Positions 42,178 to 50,832 are shown, counted from the first letter of the stretch. The stretch is DNA of 64,000 bases from Nocardioides sediminis (GCF_003047295.1 NZ_PZYZ01000011.1:1-64000), one strand, 5' to 3'. The notes: a model not told the origin generated them from the letters alone. Made by a program: numbers and translations.

Positions 42178-42296
42178 GGGATGTCTCCAGGTGGTTGGGG
42201 GGATGGTGAGGTGCTCGTGGAACCTAACGAAGATCCGACCGGACCGTGACGCGGGACGCGGCGCCGCGCGGTCTCGCCCACCCGCAGGGGTGGCAC
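42178..42296 (-). other. Intergenic spacer between HAAS-protein gene and DUF6458-like gene
   Basis: Probably holds the promoter of the DUF6458-like gene; a CGAAGATCCG-type AT-richer patch is near 42228-42237. No gene seen. Confidence 0.3.
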
Positions 42297-43106
42297 TCAG
42301 CAGCCCGGCGTGTTCATCGGCAGCAGCACCCCGGCGTCCACGTCCAGCACGCGCAGTCCCTCCACCCGCCGAACCTCCTTGTCCACCACCCGCAGGGTGC
42401 AGATCCGGCGGCCCTGGTAGGTGATGATCCCGGGGTCCACCCACGCCGACGGCGCATACCAGGCGGCCTCCCGGACTGCCGCCTCGTGGGAGATCAGGCT
42501 GGTCGCGACCACCGGCGTGAGGGCCACGGCGACGAGGTTGAGCACGAGCAGCAGCACGCGGGCCGCGGCCCCACCGCGTCCCGGCCACAGCCGTCCCCGG
42601 CCGATCTGGACGCTGACGACGACGGCCACGAGCAGGACCGGCGCGCCGTACCCGCGCAGCGAAGGGAGCACGTCCAGACCCAGCCCGCGAGACCCGTTGC
42701 CCAGCACCAGGTCGACCAGCTGGACGGCCACGTAGGCACGCAGCAACCACCAGGCAGGGCGCAGCGCCTGCGCGAAGCCCCAGGGGTCGCCGGGGAGGCC
42801 GGTGGCGACGGCGTCCCAGCGTCGCCGGGCTCCGTCGAACCAGCGGTCGACGCTCGCCCCCACGGCCCGCGGCCGCCGGGGCGGCGGGGCGGCCGGCGGG
42901 AGGCCGGCGGCGGCACGCAGCTCGGCGGCGTACGTCGCGGGGTCGCCCAGCGCCTGCGTCCCCCGCTCGGCGACCAGGTCGGCCGTGTCGGCCTCGAGGC
43001 CGCCCAGCAGCTCCTCGCGCTCGTCGGCGTCGAGGTCGGCGAAGTGCGCCCGCACGTCGGTGACGAAGCGCTCGACGTCGGGACTGGTGGTCGAGGTGGT
43101 GCTCAT
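42297..43106 (-). CDS. HAAS-domain-like membrane protein, PadR partner
   Basis: 269 residues. The N-terminal helical part (VERFVTDVRAHFADLDADER and EELLGGLEADTADLVAERGT, DPATYAAELRAAAGLP) matches the HAAS signalling domain that accompanies PadR regulators. About four hydrophobic segments follow from residue 115 to 215, then an exported or cytosolic C-terminus (ICTLRVVDKEVRRVEGLRVL). Its start overlaps the padR stop (ATGA). Probably a membrane sensor or effector working with PadR. Confidence 0.75.
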   Translation of the reverse strand: MSTTSTTSPDVERFVTDVRAHFADLDADEREELLGGLEADTADLVAERGTQALGDPATYAAELRAAAGLPPAAPPPRRPRAVGASVDRWFDGARRRWDAVATGLPGDPWGFAQALRPAWWLLRAYVAVQLVDLVLGNGSRGLGLDVLPSLRGYGAPVLLVAVVVSVQIGRGRLWPGRGGAAARVLLLVLNLVAVALTPVVATSLISHEAAVREAAWYAPSAWVDPGIITYQGRRICTLRVVDKEVRRVEGLRVLDVDAGVLLPMNTPGC

Positions 43107-43429
43107 GCGGTGGCCCCCTGGAGCAGGTCGGTGACGGTGGTGGAGAAGTGGGCCCAGTCGTCGCGCTGGGTCTTGAGCTGGTCGCGACCGGCGGGGGTGA
43201 TGCCGTAGTACTTGCGGTGCGGCCCGCTCTCGGACGGCACGACGTACGACGTCAGCGCCCCCGCGGCGTAGAGCCGGCGCAGCGTGCCGTAGACCGAGGC
43301 GTCCCCCACCTCGTCAAGCCCCGCGGCGCGCAGCCGCCGGACGACGTCGTACCCGTAGCCGTCCTCGTCGTCGACCACCGCGAGCACCGCGAGGTCGAGC
43401 ACCCCCTTGAGGAGCTGTGTGCTGTCCAT
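43103..43429 (-). CDS. PadR family transcriptional regulator
   Basis: 108 residues from ATG 43429. Winged helix with QLLKGVLDLAVLAVVDDEDG, YGYDVVRRLRAAGLDEVGD, ASVYGTLRRLYAAGALTSYV and the wing HRKYYGITPAGRDQL, then a short dimerisation helix (the PadR-s1 form). Operon with the HAAS membrane gene. A symmetric site just upstream is a likely autoregulatory operator that also sits before the divergent molybdenum enzyme. Confidence 0.9.
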   Translation of the reverse strand: MDSTQLLKGVLDLAVLAVVDDEDGYGYDVVRRLRAAGLDEVGDASVYGTLRRLYAAGALTSYVVPSESGPHRKYYGITPAGRDQLKTQRDDWAHFSTTVTDLLQGATA

Positions 43430-43440
43430 GCGACGCACAC

Positions 43441-43459
43441 TAGTGCGGAATGCGCACTA
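43441..43459. promoter_or_regulatory. Candidate PadR operator
   Basis: TAGTGCG (43441-43447) and its exact complement CGCACTA (43453-43459), five bases apart, 12 bases upstream of padR. An overlapping copy of the GCACACTAGTGC type lies at about 43435-43446. Placed to repress padR and possibly the divergent oxidoreductase gene. Confidence 0.55.
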
Positions 43460-43508
43460 CCGCAGCAACCGCCGGTCCGTCGGCGATTCGCCGTGCAAGG
43501 ATCCGTCG

Positions 43509-45638
43509 GTGCCCACTCCGACCGACCGGACCACCAAGCTCGGCGTCTGCAACCTGTGCGAAGCGATCTGCGGCCTCGAGATCACCCTCGAGCGCGGGGC
43601 CGTCACGGCGGTGCGCGGCAACCCGGACGACCCGCTCTCCCGCGGTCACATCTGCCCCAAGGGGGTGGCGATCGCCGACGTGCACGCCGACCCGGACCGG
43701 CTCCGCCGGCCCGTCCGGCGCGACCGCGCCACCGGCACCTGGACCGAGATCGGGTGGGACGAGGCCTTCGACCTCGTGGCCGACGAGCTCGCCGCGACCA
43801 TCAACGAGCACGGGCGCGACGCGGTCGGGATCTACCTGGGCAACCCCAACGTGCACAGCCTGGGGTCGATGACCCACGGGACCGCGCTGGTCAAGGCGCT
43901 CCGCAGCCGCAACACCTACAGCGCCACGTCCGTGGACCAGCTCCCCCACCAGCTGCTCGCCCACCTGGTGTTCGGCCACCAGCTGCTGCTGCCGGTCCCC
44001 GACATCGACCGCACCGACCACTTCCTCGTCGTCGGGGCCAACCCGATGGCGTCCAACGGCTCGCTGATGACCGTGCCCGACTTCCCCCGCCGGGTCCGCG
44101 AGCTCAAGCGCCGGGGCGGTCGGGTCGTCGTCCTCGACCCGCGGCGGACCGAGACCGCGCGGATCGCGACCGAGCACCACTTCGTACGCCCCGGGAGCGA
44201 CGCCTGGGTGCTGCTCGCGATGGTGCACGTGCTCCTCGACGACGGCGTCGCCAGCGCGCCGTCGTACGCCGACGGGCTGGACGCCGTGGCGGCGGCGGTC
44301 GGTCCGTTCACCCCGGAGCGTGCGGAGGCCATGAGCGGCCTGCCGGCCGAGGAGGTACGACGCCTCGCGCGCGAGCTCGCCGCCGCGGAGAGCGGCGTGG
44401 CCTACGGCCGCGTCGGCGTGTCCACCCACGAGTTCGGCACCGTGTGCCAGTGGGCGGTCACCCTGCTCAACGTCCTCACCGGCAACCTCGACCGCGAGGG
44501 CGGCGCCATGTTCACCAGCCCGGCGATCGACGTGGTGGGGCGCGGCATCATCGGCCGCGGCCACCACGGGGCCTGGCGCTCGCGGGTGCGGGGCCTCCCG
44601 GAGACCGCCGGCGAGCTGCCGGTCTCGGCGCTGCGCGAGGAGATCGAGACGCCGGGGCAGGGGCAGGTCAGGACGATGCTCACCCTGTCGGGCAACCCGG
44701 TCCTCTCGACCCCCGACGGGGCCCGCCTCGACGAGGCGCTGTCCGGTCTCGACTTCATGGCCTCGGTCGACATCTACCTCAACGAGACGACGCGGCACGC
44801 CGACGTGGTGCTGCCGCCGACGACCGCGCTCGAGCGCGACCACTACGACCTGGTCTTCCACGCGCTGGCGGTCCGCAACACCGCCCGGTTCACGCCCGCG
44901 GTCCTGCCGGCCGGCCCGGGGACGAGGCACGACTGGCAGATCTACCGCGAGATCGCCCTCCGCACGGTCTCGCGGCTCGACCGCAAGCCGTCACGCTGGC
45001 GACGTCTCACGCTGCAGGCCCGGATGCGCACCAGCCCGACACGGCTCGTCCAGGGGCTGCTGGCCACGGGGCGCACCGGCGTCACGCTGCGCCGGCTCCG
45101 GGCCAACCCCGCCGGGATCGACCTCGGGCCGCTGCGGCCCGGCTTGCTCCCCGAGCGCCTCCGGACGCGGGACCGGCGCATCGACCTCGCGCCGCAGCTG
45201 GTCATCGACGACCTGGCCCGGCTCGCGGAGGCCGTCCCGCCGACCGAGGGCGAGCTGCTGCTGATCGGCCGCCGGCACCAGCAGGACTGCAACGCGTGGC
45301 TGCACAACGTGCCGCGGCTCACCCGCGGCCGACCGCGCCACCACCTGCTCATGCACCCCGCCGACCTGGCCGCCCGGTCGATCGACGACGGCGCGACCGT
45401 GCGGGTGACGTCGCGCGTCGGCAGCGTCGAGGTCGAGGTGGCGGCGACCGAGGACGTGATGCGCGGGGTGGTCAGCCTCCCGCACGGCTACGGCCACGCG
45501 CGCAACCCGGGGATGCTGGGCGCCGCCCGCGTGCCCGGCGTGTCGATCAACGACCTGACCGACCCCGAGCGCCTCGACGTCTCGGGCAACGCAGCACTGA
45601 GCGGCGTACCGGTCACCGTCGAGGCGCTCCCCCGCTAG
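43509..45638 (+). CDS. Molybdopterin-dependent oxidoreductase (formate dehydrogenase/DMSO-reductase family)
   Basis: 709 residues from GTG 43509. N-terminal 4Fe-4S motif C-x2-C-x3-C (GVCNLCEAICGLEI) with the fourth cysteine in SRGHICPKG, then the molybdopterin domains: YLGNPNVHSLGSMTHG, FLVVGANPMASNGSLMTV, GGRVVVLDPRRTETA, and a C-terminal cofactor-binding barrel (GATVRVTSRVGSVEVEV; LPHGYGHARNPGML). No signal peptide, so cytosolic. No partner Fe-S or membrane subunit is adjacent. Substrate unknown; a catalytic Cys/SeCys cannot be placed with confidence. Confidence 0.87.
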   Translation: MPTPTDRTTKLGVCNLCEAICGLEITLERGAVTAVRGNPDDPLSRGHICPKGVAIADVHADPDRLRRPVRRDRATGTWTEIGWDEAFDLVADELAATINEHGRDAVGIYLGNPNVHSLGSMTHGTALVKALRSRNTYSATSVDQLPHQLLAHLVFGHQLLLPVPDIDRTDHFLVVGANPMASNGSLMTVPDFPRRVRELKRRGGRVVVLDPRRTETARIATEHHFVRPGSDAWVLLAMVHVLLDDGVASAPSYADGLDAVAAAVGPFTPERAEAMSGLPAEEVRRLARELAAAESGVAYGRVGVSTHEFGTVCQWAVTLLNVLTGNLDREGGAMFTSPAIDVVGRGIIGRGHHGAWRSRVRGLPETAGELPVSALREEIETPGQGQVRTMLTLSGNPVLSTPDGARLDEALSGLDFMASVDIYLNETTRHADVVLPPTTALERDHYDLVFHALAVRNTARFTPAVLPAGPGTRHDWQIYREIALRTVSRLDRKPSRWRRLTLQARMRTSPTRLVQGLLATGRTGVTLRRLRANPAGIDLGPLRPGLLPERLRTRDRRIDLAPQLVIDDLARLAEAVPPTEGELLLIGRRHQQDCNAWLHNVPRLTRGRPRHHLLMHPADLAARSIDDGATVRVTSRVGSVEVEVAATEDVMRGVVSLPHGYGHARNPGMLGAARVPGVSINDLTDPERLDVSGNAALSGVPVTVEALPR

Positions 45639-45771
45639 CGCCTGCACGGGCCGCCCGCCCCAGGTGCCGGCCCACGAGCACGACGACGAGCGGACCCAGG
45701 ACGACGCCCGTCGCGGCGCCGCCGATCTCGAACAGCCGGTCGGACCCGAGCAGGTCGGACCCGCCACTCAT
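45613..45771 (-). CDS. Small single-span membrane protein, 52 residues
   Basis: A short frame starting ATG 45771 behind an excellent GAGGAAG ribosome-binding site. It codes MSGGSDLLGSDRLFEIGGAA followed by a hydrophobic helix (TGVVLGPLVVVLVGRHLG) and a small basic tail ending PRR. It begins 10 bases after the DUF4440-type gene, so probably co-translated. Its end overlaps the last 26 bases of the molybdenum-enzyme gene. No family recognised. Confidence 0.55.
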   Translation of the reverse strand: MSGGSDLLGSDRLFEIGGAATGVVLGPLVVVLVGRHLGRAARAGASGGAPRR

Positions 45772-45781
45772 CGGTTCTTCC

Positions 45782-46351
45782 TCACCCGGTGCCGGCGGCC
45801 GGCGTCGGCGGAAAACCGCCGACGGCCGTGGTCTGCTCGCGGACGACCTGCCACCGTCCGTGCCGCTTCTCGTACAGGAACAGGTGCCAGGCGTCGTGGG
45901 CGAGCCGGCCGTGGTTCACGACGTCGACCTCGATGACGGACCGGTACCACACGACCGCCGAGGAGCCGGCGACCCGGACCTCGATGTCCGAGCGTGGTTC
46001 GAGCTCGTGGAAGTCCAGCTCGCCCGAGGCAACCATGGCGATCAGCTCGTCGCGCTCCAGCGGGACCCCCGGGGGCGGCACGAGCTCGAAGTCGTCCGCG
46101 TGCAACCGCTCGACGACGTCCATGTCCGCGTCGACCAGCGCGACGAGCCGCTGCCGCTCGAGGTGCTCGACCTGCTGCGCGGCTCGCGAGGGGTCGGTGG
46201 TGCCGACCCCGGTCCCCTGCCAGTACGTCGCCAGGCCCACGGCGAGCACGACCGCGACGCCCGCCCCGACCAGGAGACGGCGCCGCTGCGTGGGGTGACC
46301 GACGCCGTCGGCACGGCCGGTCACCCCACGTCCCCCGTGCGTCCCCGCCAT
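45782..46351 (-). CDS. NTF2-like (DUF4440/SnoaL-type) membrane-anchored protein
   Basis: 189 residues from ATG 46351. Basic N-terminus, one hydrophobic segment (LLVGAGVAVVLAVGLATYW, about 26-44) that anchors or exports it, then an NTF2-like cone fold: RLVALVDADMDVVERLHADD, FELVPPPGVPLERDELIAM, SAVVWYRSVIEVDVV, HDAWHLFLYEKRHGRWQVVR. Such domains bind small ligands or have hydrolase activity. Divergent from the LuxR gene. Confidence 0.75.
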   Translation of the reverse strand: MAGTHGGRGVTGRADGVGHPTQRRRLLVGAGVAVVLAVGLATYWQGTGVGTTDPSRAAQQVEHLERQRLVALVDADMDVVERLHADDFELVPPPGVPLERDELIAMVASGELDFHELEPRSDIEVRVAGSSAVVWYRSVIEVDVVNHGRLAHDAWHLFLYEKRHGRWQVVREQTTAVGGFPPTPAAGTG

Positions 46352-46443
46352 GGCGTCCTCCTCGCGCCGTCCAGCCGTCCGGGCCGGCCCGACGCGGTCG
46401 CCGGCCCCCTCGTCAAGCGTGCGGGCGTCGCCACCGAGCGGCC

Positions 46444-46461
46444 ATCCCAACCGGCTGGGAT
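46444..46461. promoter_or_regulatory. Palindrome upstream of the LuxR-family gene
   Basis: ATCCCA and TGGGAT separated by six bases (ACCGGC), 18 bases before the ATG. An overlapping GGGATTGACC follows. A possible autoregulatory site. Confidence 0.4.
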
Positions 46462-46478
46462 TGACCTACCATCAGGTG

Positions 46479-47537
46479 ATGGCGACCTACCGTGGTCGGG
46501 AGCGCTGCCGCGAGCGGATCCACGCGCTCGCCGGCTCGGCCGCGGACGACGAGTCGCTCCAGCGCGAGGCCGTCGTCGAGCTCCGACGGGCCATCGGCTT
46601 CGACCGGTGGTGCTGGTCGCTCGCCGACCCCGACACCCTGGTGCCCGGCAACGGCATGGCGGACCACGACTACGGCCCGAGCCTCCCCCGTGCGCTCGAG
46701 CTCGAGTACTCCGGCCACGACGTGGGGACCAAGGCCGCGATCGCCCGACGCCGCACCTCGTCGGGCTCCCTCAGGACCGACACGGGGGGCGACCTGGCGC
46801 GGTCGCCACGCTGGGAGGAGGTGCTCGGCCCGGTGGGCATCGGCGACGTCGCCGCGGTCGCCTGCCGCGACTCCTTCGGGTGCTGGGGGTGGGTCGAGCT
46901 CTACCGCGACCGCTCGGACCACGCGTTCGCCGACGTCGACGTCGAGCTGCTCGGACTGCTGGGGCCGGCGCTGGGCACGGCCCTGCGGCGGCGGGTGACC
47001 GTCCGACCTGCGGCGGAGGGCTCCGCGACGGTGCCGCCGCCGGGGGTGCTGGTGCTCGACGCGGACCTGGGCCTCGTCAGCCAGACCGCCGCGGCGCGCG
47101 CTTGGACGGCGGCCATGCCCGGTGCCGCGATGTTCGCCCACTGGGGGATGCTGCACGCCGTCGTCTATCCCGTCGCGACCCTCGCGCGGGGCGGGGACGT
47201 CGACCGGGCGCACGCGATGCTGCCGGCCGGCGACGGGACCTGGATCAGGATCGAGGCGGCCCCCCTCGAGGGCGACGGCGCGTCCCAGGTGGCCGTCACC
47301 GTGCGGGCGGGCTCACCCGGCGAGACCTCCGACCTGGTGTGCCGGGCGCGAGGGCTGACGCGCAGGGAGCGCGAGGTGGCGGCGCTGCTGCTGGCGGGCC
47401 TCGGCACCGAGGACGTCACCCGCCGCCTGCACATCTCGCGCTACACGCTGCAGGACCACCTCAAGTCGATCTTCGCCAAGCTCGGCGTGCACAGCCGCAC
47501 CGAGCTCGTGGCCGCCCTCACCGCCACCTCGCACTAG
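46479..47537 (+). CDS. LuxR family transcriptional regulator
   Basis: 352 residues from ATG 46479. The N-terminal part (about 1-280) is a GAF-like sensory region (EAVVELRRAIGFDRWCWSLA). The C-terminal LuxR helix-turn-helix is clear: LTRREREVAALLLAGLGTED, VTRRLHISRYTLQDHLKSIF, AKLGVHSRTELVAAL. No receiver or quorum-signal domain. Divergent from the NTF2-like gene, which may be its target. A strong terminator follows. Confidence 0.88.
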   Translation: MATYRGRERCRERIHALAGSAADDESLQREAVVELRRAIGFDRWCWSLADPDTLVPGNGMADHDYGPSLPRALELEYSGHDVGTKAAIARRRTSSGSLRTDTGGDLARSPRWEEVLGPVGIGDVAAVACRDSFGCWGWVELYRDRSDHAFADVDVELLGLLGPALGTALRRRVTVRPAAEGSATVPPPGVLVLDADLGLVSQTAAARAWTAAMPGAAMFAHWGMLHAVVYPVATLARGGDVDRAHAMLPAGDGTWIRIEAAPLEGDGASQVAVTVRAGSPGETSDLVCRARGLTRREREVAALLLAGLGTEDVTRRLHISRYTLQDHLKSIFAKLGVHSRTELVAALTATSH

Positions 47538-47545
47538 CACGCACG

Positions 47546-47584
47546 ACGACGCCCGGCCGGGTGGACCACCCGGCCGGGCGTCGT
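47546..47584. terminator. Bidirectional hairpin terminator (luxR-type gene / mtlA)
   Basis: 19-base arms (47546-47564 and 47566-47584), perfectly complementary around one base. The physical loop would be GTGGACCAC. Between two convergent genes. Confidence 0.8.
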
Positions 47585-47601
47585 ACGCACCGGGCGCCGC
47601 C

Positions 47602-49590
47602 TCAGACCTTGATGCCCTCCAGCACCTGCCGCACCTCCGCGGCCGATCCGGCCGACCGCAGCCGCTCCACCTGGGCCTCGTCGGTGAACACCCCGGCGAT
47701 CTTCTGCAGCAGCGCCAGGTGGTCGTCACCCGCACCGGCGATGCCGATCACGAACTCGGCCGGCTTGCCGTTCCAGTCGATGCCGTCGGGGTAGCGGACG
47801 AAGGTGATCGCCGAGCGGTTGATCGCCGACTTCGCCTCGTTGGTGCCGTGCGGGATCGCCAGCCCGTTGCCCATGTGGGTCGAGACCGAGGTCTCCCGCT
47901 CGTGCATCGAGTCGACGTACGACGGCTCGACGGCGCCGCTCGCGACGAGCAGCCGGCCCGCCTCCGTGATCGCCTCGTCCCGCGTCGTGGCGCTGCCCCG
48001 GAGCACGATCGAGCCGTCCTCGAGGACCCCGGCCGGGCCCTCCGACACGTCCTCCGCCACCGGCGCGCCGCCGCCCCGGTTGGTGCGGTCGAGCAGCTCG
48101 ACGATCTCGTCGTAGCGCGGCGAGCCCATGAAGTTGTCGACCGCCACGTGCATGGCCGACGGCGTTTTCTGGCGAGCTCGGTCGGTGAGGTCCTGGTGGC
48201 TGACCACCAGGTCGAAGTCGTCCTCGAGGTTGGAGATCGCCTTGTTGACGACCGTGACGTCGGCGTGGCCGGCGGCCTGGATCTTCTTGCGCAGCACCGA
48301 GGCACCCATCGCGGAGGAGCCCATGCCCGCGTCGCAGGCGAAGACGATGGAGTGGATCGAGCCGTTGGCGGCAGCCCCGGGGGCCGTCAGCATGCCGCTG
48401 ACCGAGGACTTCTTGCCCTTGTTGGCCTCCATCTGCGCGGTCGCGGCCGCGAGGTCGCCCTCGTCGTCGGCACGATCCATCTTCAGCAGCAGCGACGCCA
48501 CCGTGAACGACACCGCCGCCGCACCGAACACCCCGAGGGTCACGCCCACGAACGAGCCCGAGGCGGTCTGCGCGTAGACCGCGAAGATCGAGCCGGGCGC
48601 CGCGGGGGCCCGCAGGCCCACGTCGAAGGCGACGTTGATGGCCACACCGGTCATGCCGCCGGCGATCATCGCCACGATCAGCTTGGGCTTCATCAGCACG
48701 TAGGGGAAGTAGATCTCGTGGATGCCGCCGAAGAACTGGATGATCGCGGCGCCCGGGGCCGTGGCCTTGGCCACGCCCTTGCCGAAGACCGAGTAGGCCA
48801 GCAGCAGGCCGAGGCCGGGGCCGGGGTTGGCCTCGAGCAGGAAGAGGACCGACTTGCCGGTCTCCGCCGCCTCGGTCAGGCCCAGCGGCGTGAGCACGCC
48901 GTGGTTGATGGCGTTGTTGAGGAAGACGACCTTGGCCGGCTCGATCACCAGCGAGGTGAGCGGCAGCAGGTTGTTGTCGACCAGCGCCTCCACGCCGTTG
49001 CCTAGGACCTCCATGATCTCGTTGACGATCGGCGCGACCACCCAGAAGCCCACGAGCGCCATCAGGAAGGCCACGAAGCCCGCCGAGAACATGTTGACGA
49101 GCATCTCGAAGCCCGCCCGCACCTTGCCGTCCCAGATCGCGTCGAGCCGCTTCATCACCCAGGCCGCCAGCGGGCCGAGGATCATGGCGCCGATGAACAT
49201 GTGCACCTCGCCGAGCGGCGAGAACTCGCCCTCGGGGTTGCCGGCGGCGACCCAGTCGGCGAGCTCGGCCGCGTTGAACTCGGCGACCAGGAAGTCCGAT
49301 CCCGCGATCGCGCCCATGACGGCGAAGGCACCCACGACGGCGCCGCGGTCGCCGTACACCATCCGGCCGCCGGTGGCGGCGATCAGGATTGGCAGGAGGT
49401 AGTGGATGGACGGCCCGACCATGGTGGCCAGGTCGGCGTTGGGCCACCAGCCCACGTCGATGAACAGGGCCGTGAGCAAGCCCCAGGCGATCAGTGCCGG
49501 GATGTTGGGCATGATCATGTTGGACAGGAACGTTCCGAACTTCTGCACGTGGACCCGCGCGCCGGGGCGCGGTGTCGTCTGTGTGGCCAT
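47602..49590 (-). CDS. mtlA: PTS mannitol-type transporter EIICBA (MtlA)
   Basis: 662 residues from ATG 49590 behind GGAGGAAG. The membrane EIIC domain (about 1-370) includes SNMIMPNIPALIAWGLLTAL and GGIHEIYFPYVLMKPKL. The EIIB domain has the phospho-cysteine at residue 419 in FACDAGMGSSAMG. The EIIA domain has the active histidine at 581 in IPHGTNEAK. It imports and phosphorylates a hexitol, by family mannitol, with phosphate from HPr. Divergent from a zinc dehydrogenase that could oxidise the phosphorylated product. MtlD is absent. Confidence 0.93.
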   Translation of the reverse strand: MATQTTPRPGARVHVQKFGTFLSNMIMPNIPALIAWGLLTALFIDVGWWPNADLATMVGPSIHYLLPILIAATGGRMVYGDRGAVVGAFAVMGAIAGSDFLVAEFNAAELADWVAAGNPEGEFSPLGEVHMFIGAMILGPLAAWVMKRLDAIWDGKVRAGFEMLVNMFSAGFVAFLMALVGFWVVAPIVNEIMEVLGNGVEALVDNNLLPLTSLVIEPAKVVFLNNAINHGVLTPLGLTEAAETGKSVLFLLEANPGPGLGLLLAYSVFGKGVAKATAPGAAIIQFFGGIHEIYFPYVLMKPKLIVAMIAGGMTGVAINVAFDVGLRAPAAPGSIFAVYAQTASGSFVGVTLGVFGAAAVSFTVASLLLKMDRADDEGDLAAATAQMEANKGKKSSVSGMLTAPGAAANGSIHSIVFACDAGMGSSAMGASVLRKKIQAAGHADVTVVNKAISNLEDDFDLVVSHQDLTDRARQKTPSAMHVAVDNFMGSPRYDEIVELLDRTNRGGGAPVAEDVSEGPAGVLEDGSIVLRGSATTRDEAITEAGRLLVASGAVEPSYVDSMHERETSVSTHMGNGLAIPHGTNEAKSAINRSAITFVRYPDGIDWNGKPAEFVIGIAGAGDDHLALLQKIAGVFTDEAQVERLRSAGSAAEVRQVLEGIKV

Positions 49591-49662
49591 TGCTTCCTCC
49601 GGAGGTGATGACGGGTGCCGCCCGGGGGTGACCCCGGTCACAGGCAGGCCACCAGTAAACCC

Positions 49663-49702
49663 ATAATCGGGCACGTTGCCAAGCATTCGGGCAAAAATGG
49701 GT
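49663..49702. promoter_or_regulatory. Candidate operator region between mtlA and the dehydrogenase gene
   Basis: CGGGCA occurs at 49668-49673 and 49688-49693, exactly 20 bases apart (two helical turns). TTGCC/GGCAA (49676-49680, 49690-49694) and ACCCAT/ATGGGT (from 49659, to 49702) are nested inverted repeats in the same stretch. TACGGT at 49738-49743 is a possible -10 for the dehydrogenase. Probably controls both genes. Confidence 0.45.
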
Positions 49703-49785
49703 GCTCATTGATGTGGATTTACCCCCGTTCTCGACGCTACGGTGAACCGGCAACCACCCCGTCACCGCACTTGGAGGACCCGACC

Positions 49786-50832
49786 ATGAAGGCACTGCGC
49801 TTCTACGCCCCCGAGGACGTCCGGCTCGAGGACGTGCCCGAGCCCGAGTGCGGGCCCGACGAGGTGAAGATCAAGGTCAAGAACTGCTCGACCTGCGGCA
49901 CCGACGTCAAGATCAAGAAGAACGGGCACGTCAACATCACCCGCGAGACGACCCTGGGCCACGAGGTGGCCGGCGAGGTCGTCGAGGTCGGGGCCGACGC
50001 GCTCGGCGGCTTCGTGGTCGGCGACCGCGTGCAGTGCATCGCCGCGGTCCCGTGCGGTGACTGCCACGAGTGCTCGAAGGGCTGGATGGAGGTCTGCCAG
50101 AACCAGACCTCGGTCGGCTACCAGTACGACGGCGGGTTCGCGGAGTACATGATCGTCCCGGCCCAGGTCCTCAAGGTCGACGGTCTCAACCGCATCCCGG
50201 ACAACGTGGGGTACGACGAGGCGTCGGCCGCGGAGCCCTTCGCCTGCGCCATCAACGCCCAGGAGCAGCTCGGCATCGAGGAGGGCGACTTCACCGTCGT
50301 CTTCGGCGCCGGCCCGATCGGCTGCATGCACATCCGCATCGCCCGCGGCGTCCACAAGGTCGGCACGGTCGTCCTCGTCGACATCAACGACGAGCGCCTG
50401 AAGATGTCGGCCGACGCCGTCCAGCCCGACCACGTCATCAACGCCGCCGAGGTCGACGTGGTGGAGAAGGTCATGGAGCTGACCGGCGGCCGGGGCGCCG
50501 ACGTCATCATCACCGCCACCCCCGCCAACATCACCCAGGAGCAGGCCATCTCGATGGCCGCCCGCCAGGGCCGGATCTCCTTCTTCGGCGGGTTGCCCAA
50601 GACCGACCCGTTCATCAAGGCCGACTCCAACCTCATCCACTACCGCCAGCTTCACGTCCACGGCGCCAACGGCTCCTCCCCCGACCACAACAAGCGCGCG
50701 CTGGAGTACATCTCCACCGGCCAGGTCCCGGTCAAGGACCTGATCACCCGGCACGTCGCCCTCGACGACGTGATGAGCGTCTTCGACATCGTCGCCAAGG
50801 GTGAGGCCATCAAGGTCACCGTCGAGCCCTAG
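49786..50832 (+). CDS. Zinc-dependent medium-chain dehydrogenase (polyol/alcohol dehydrogenase)
   Basis: 348 residues from ATG 49786, after a good GGAGG. Catalytic zinc ligands lie in NCSTCGTD and LGHEVAGE; four structural-zinc cysteines are in CGDCHECSKGWMEVC. The Rossmann motif is VVFGAGPIGCMHIRIA with an acidic end LVDINDERLK, favouring NAD. Related to sorbitol/threonine dehydrogenases. Facing mtlA, it probably oxidises the imported hexitol phosphate, in place of the unrelated zinc-free MtlD. That role is inference. Confidence 0.88.
   Translation: MKALRFYAPEDVRLEDVPEPECGPDEVKIKVKNCSTCGTDVKIKKNGHVNITRETTLGHEVAGEVVEVGADALGGFVVGDRVQCIAAVPCGDCHECSKGWMEVCQNQTSVGYQYDGGFAEYMIVPAQVLKVDGLNRIPDNVGYDEASAAEPFACAINAQEQLGIEEGDFTVVFGAGPIGCMHIRIARGVHKVGTVVLVDINDERLKMSADAVQPDHVINAAEVDVVEKVMELTGGRGADVIITATPANITQEQAISMAARQGRISFFGGLPKTDPFIKADSNLIHYRQLHVHGANGSSPDHNKRALEYISTGQVPVKDLITRHVALDDVMSVFDIVAKGEAIKVTVEP

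Noticed and set aside
43148..47794. A 1548-codon open frame on the plus strand spanning several genes
   Set aside because: It reads Arg/Pro/Ala-rich low-complexity protein in the wrong frame through the molybdenum-enzyme, LuxR and other recognised genes; a product of high GC content.
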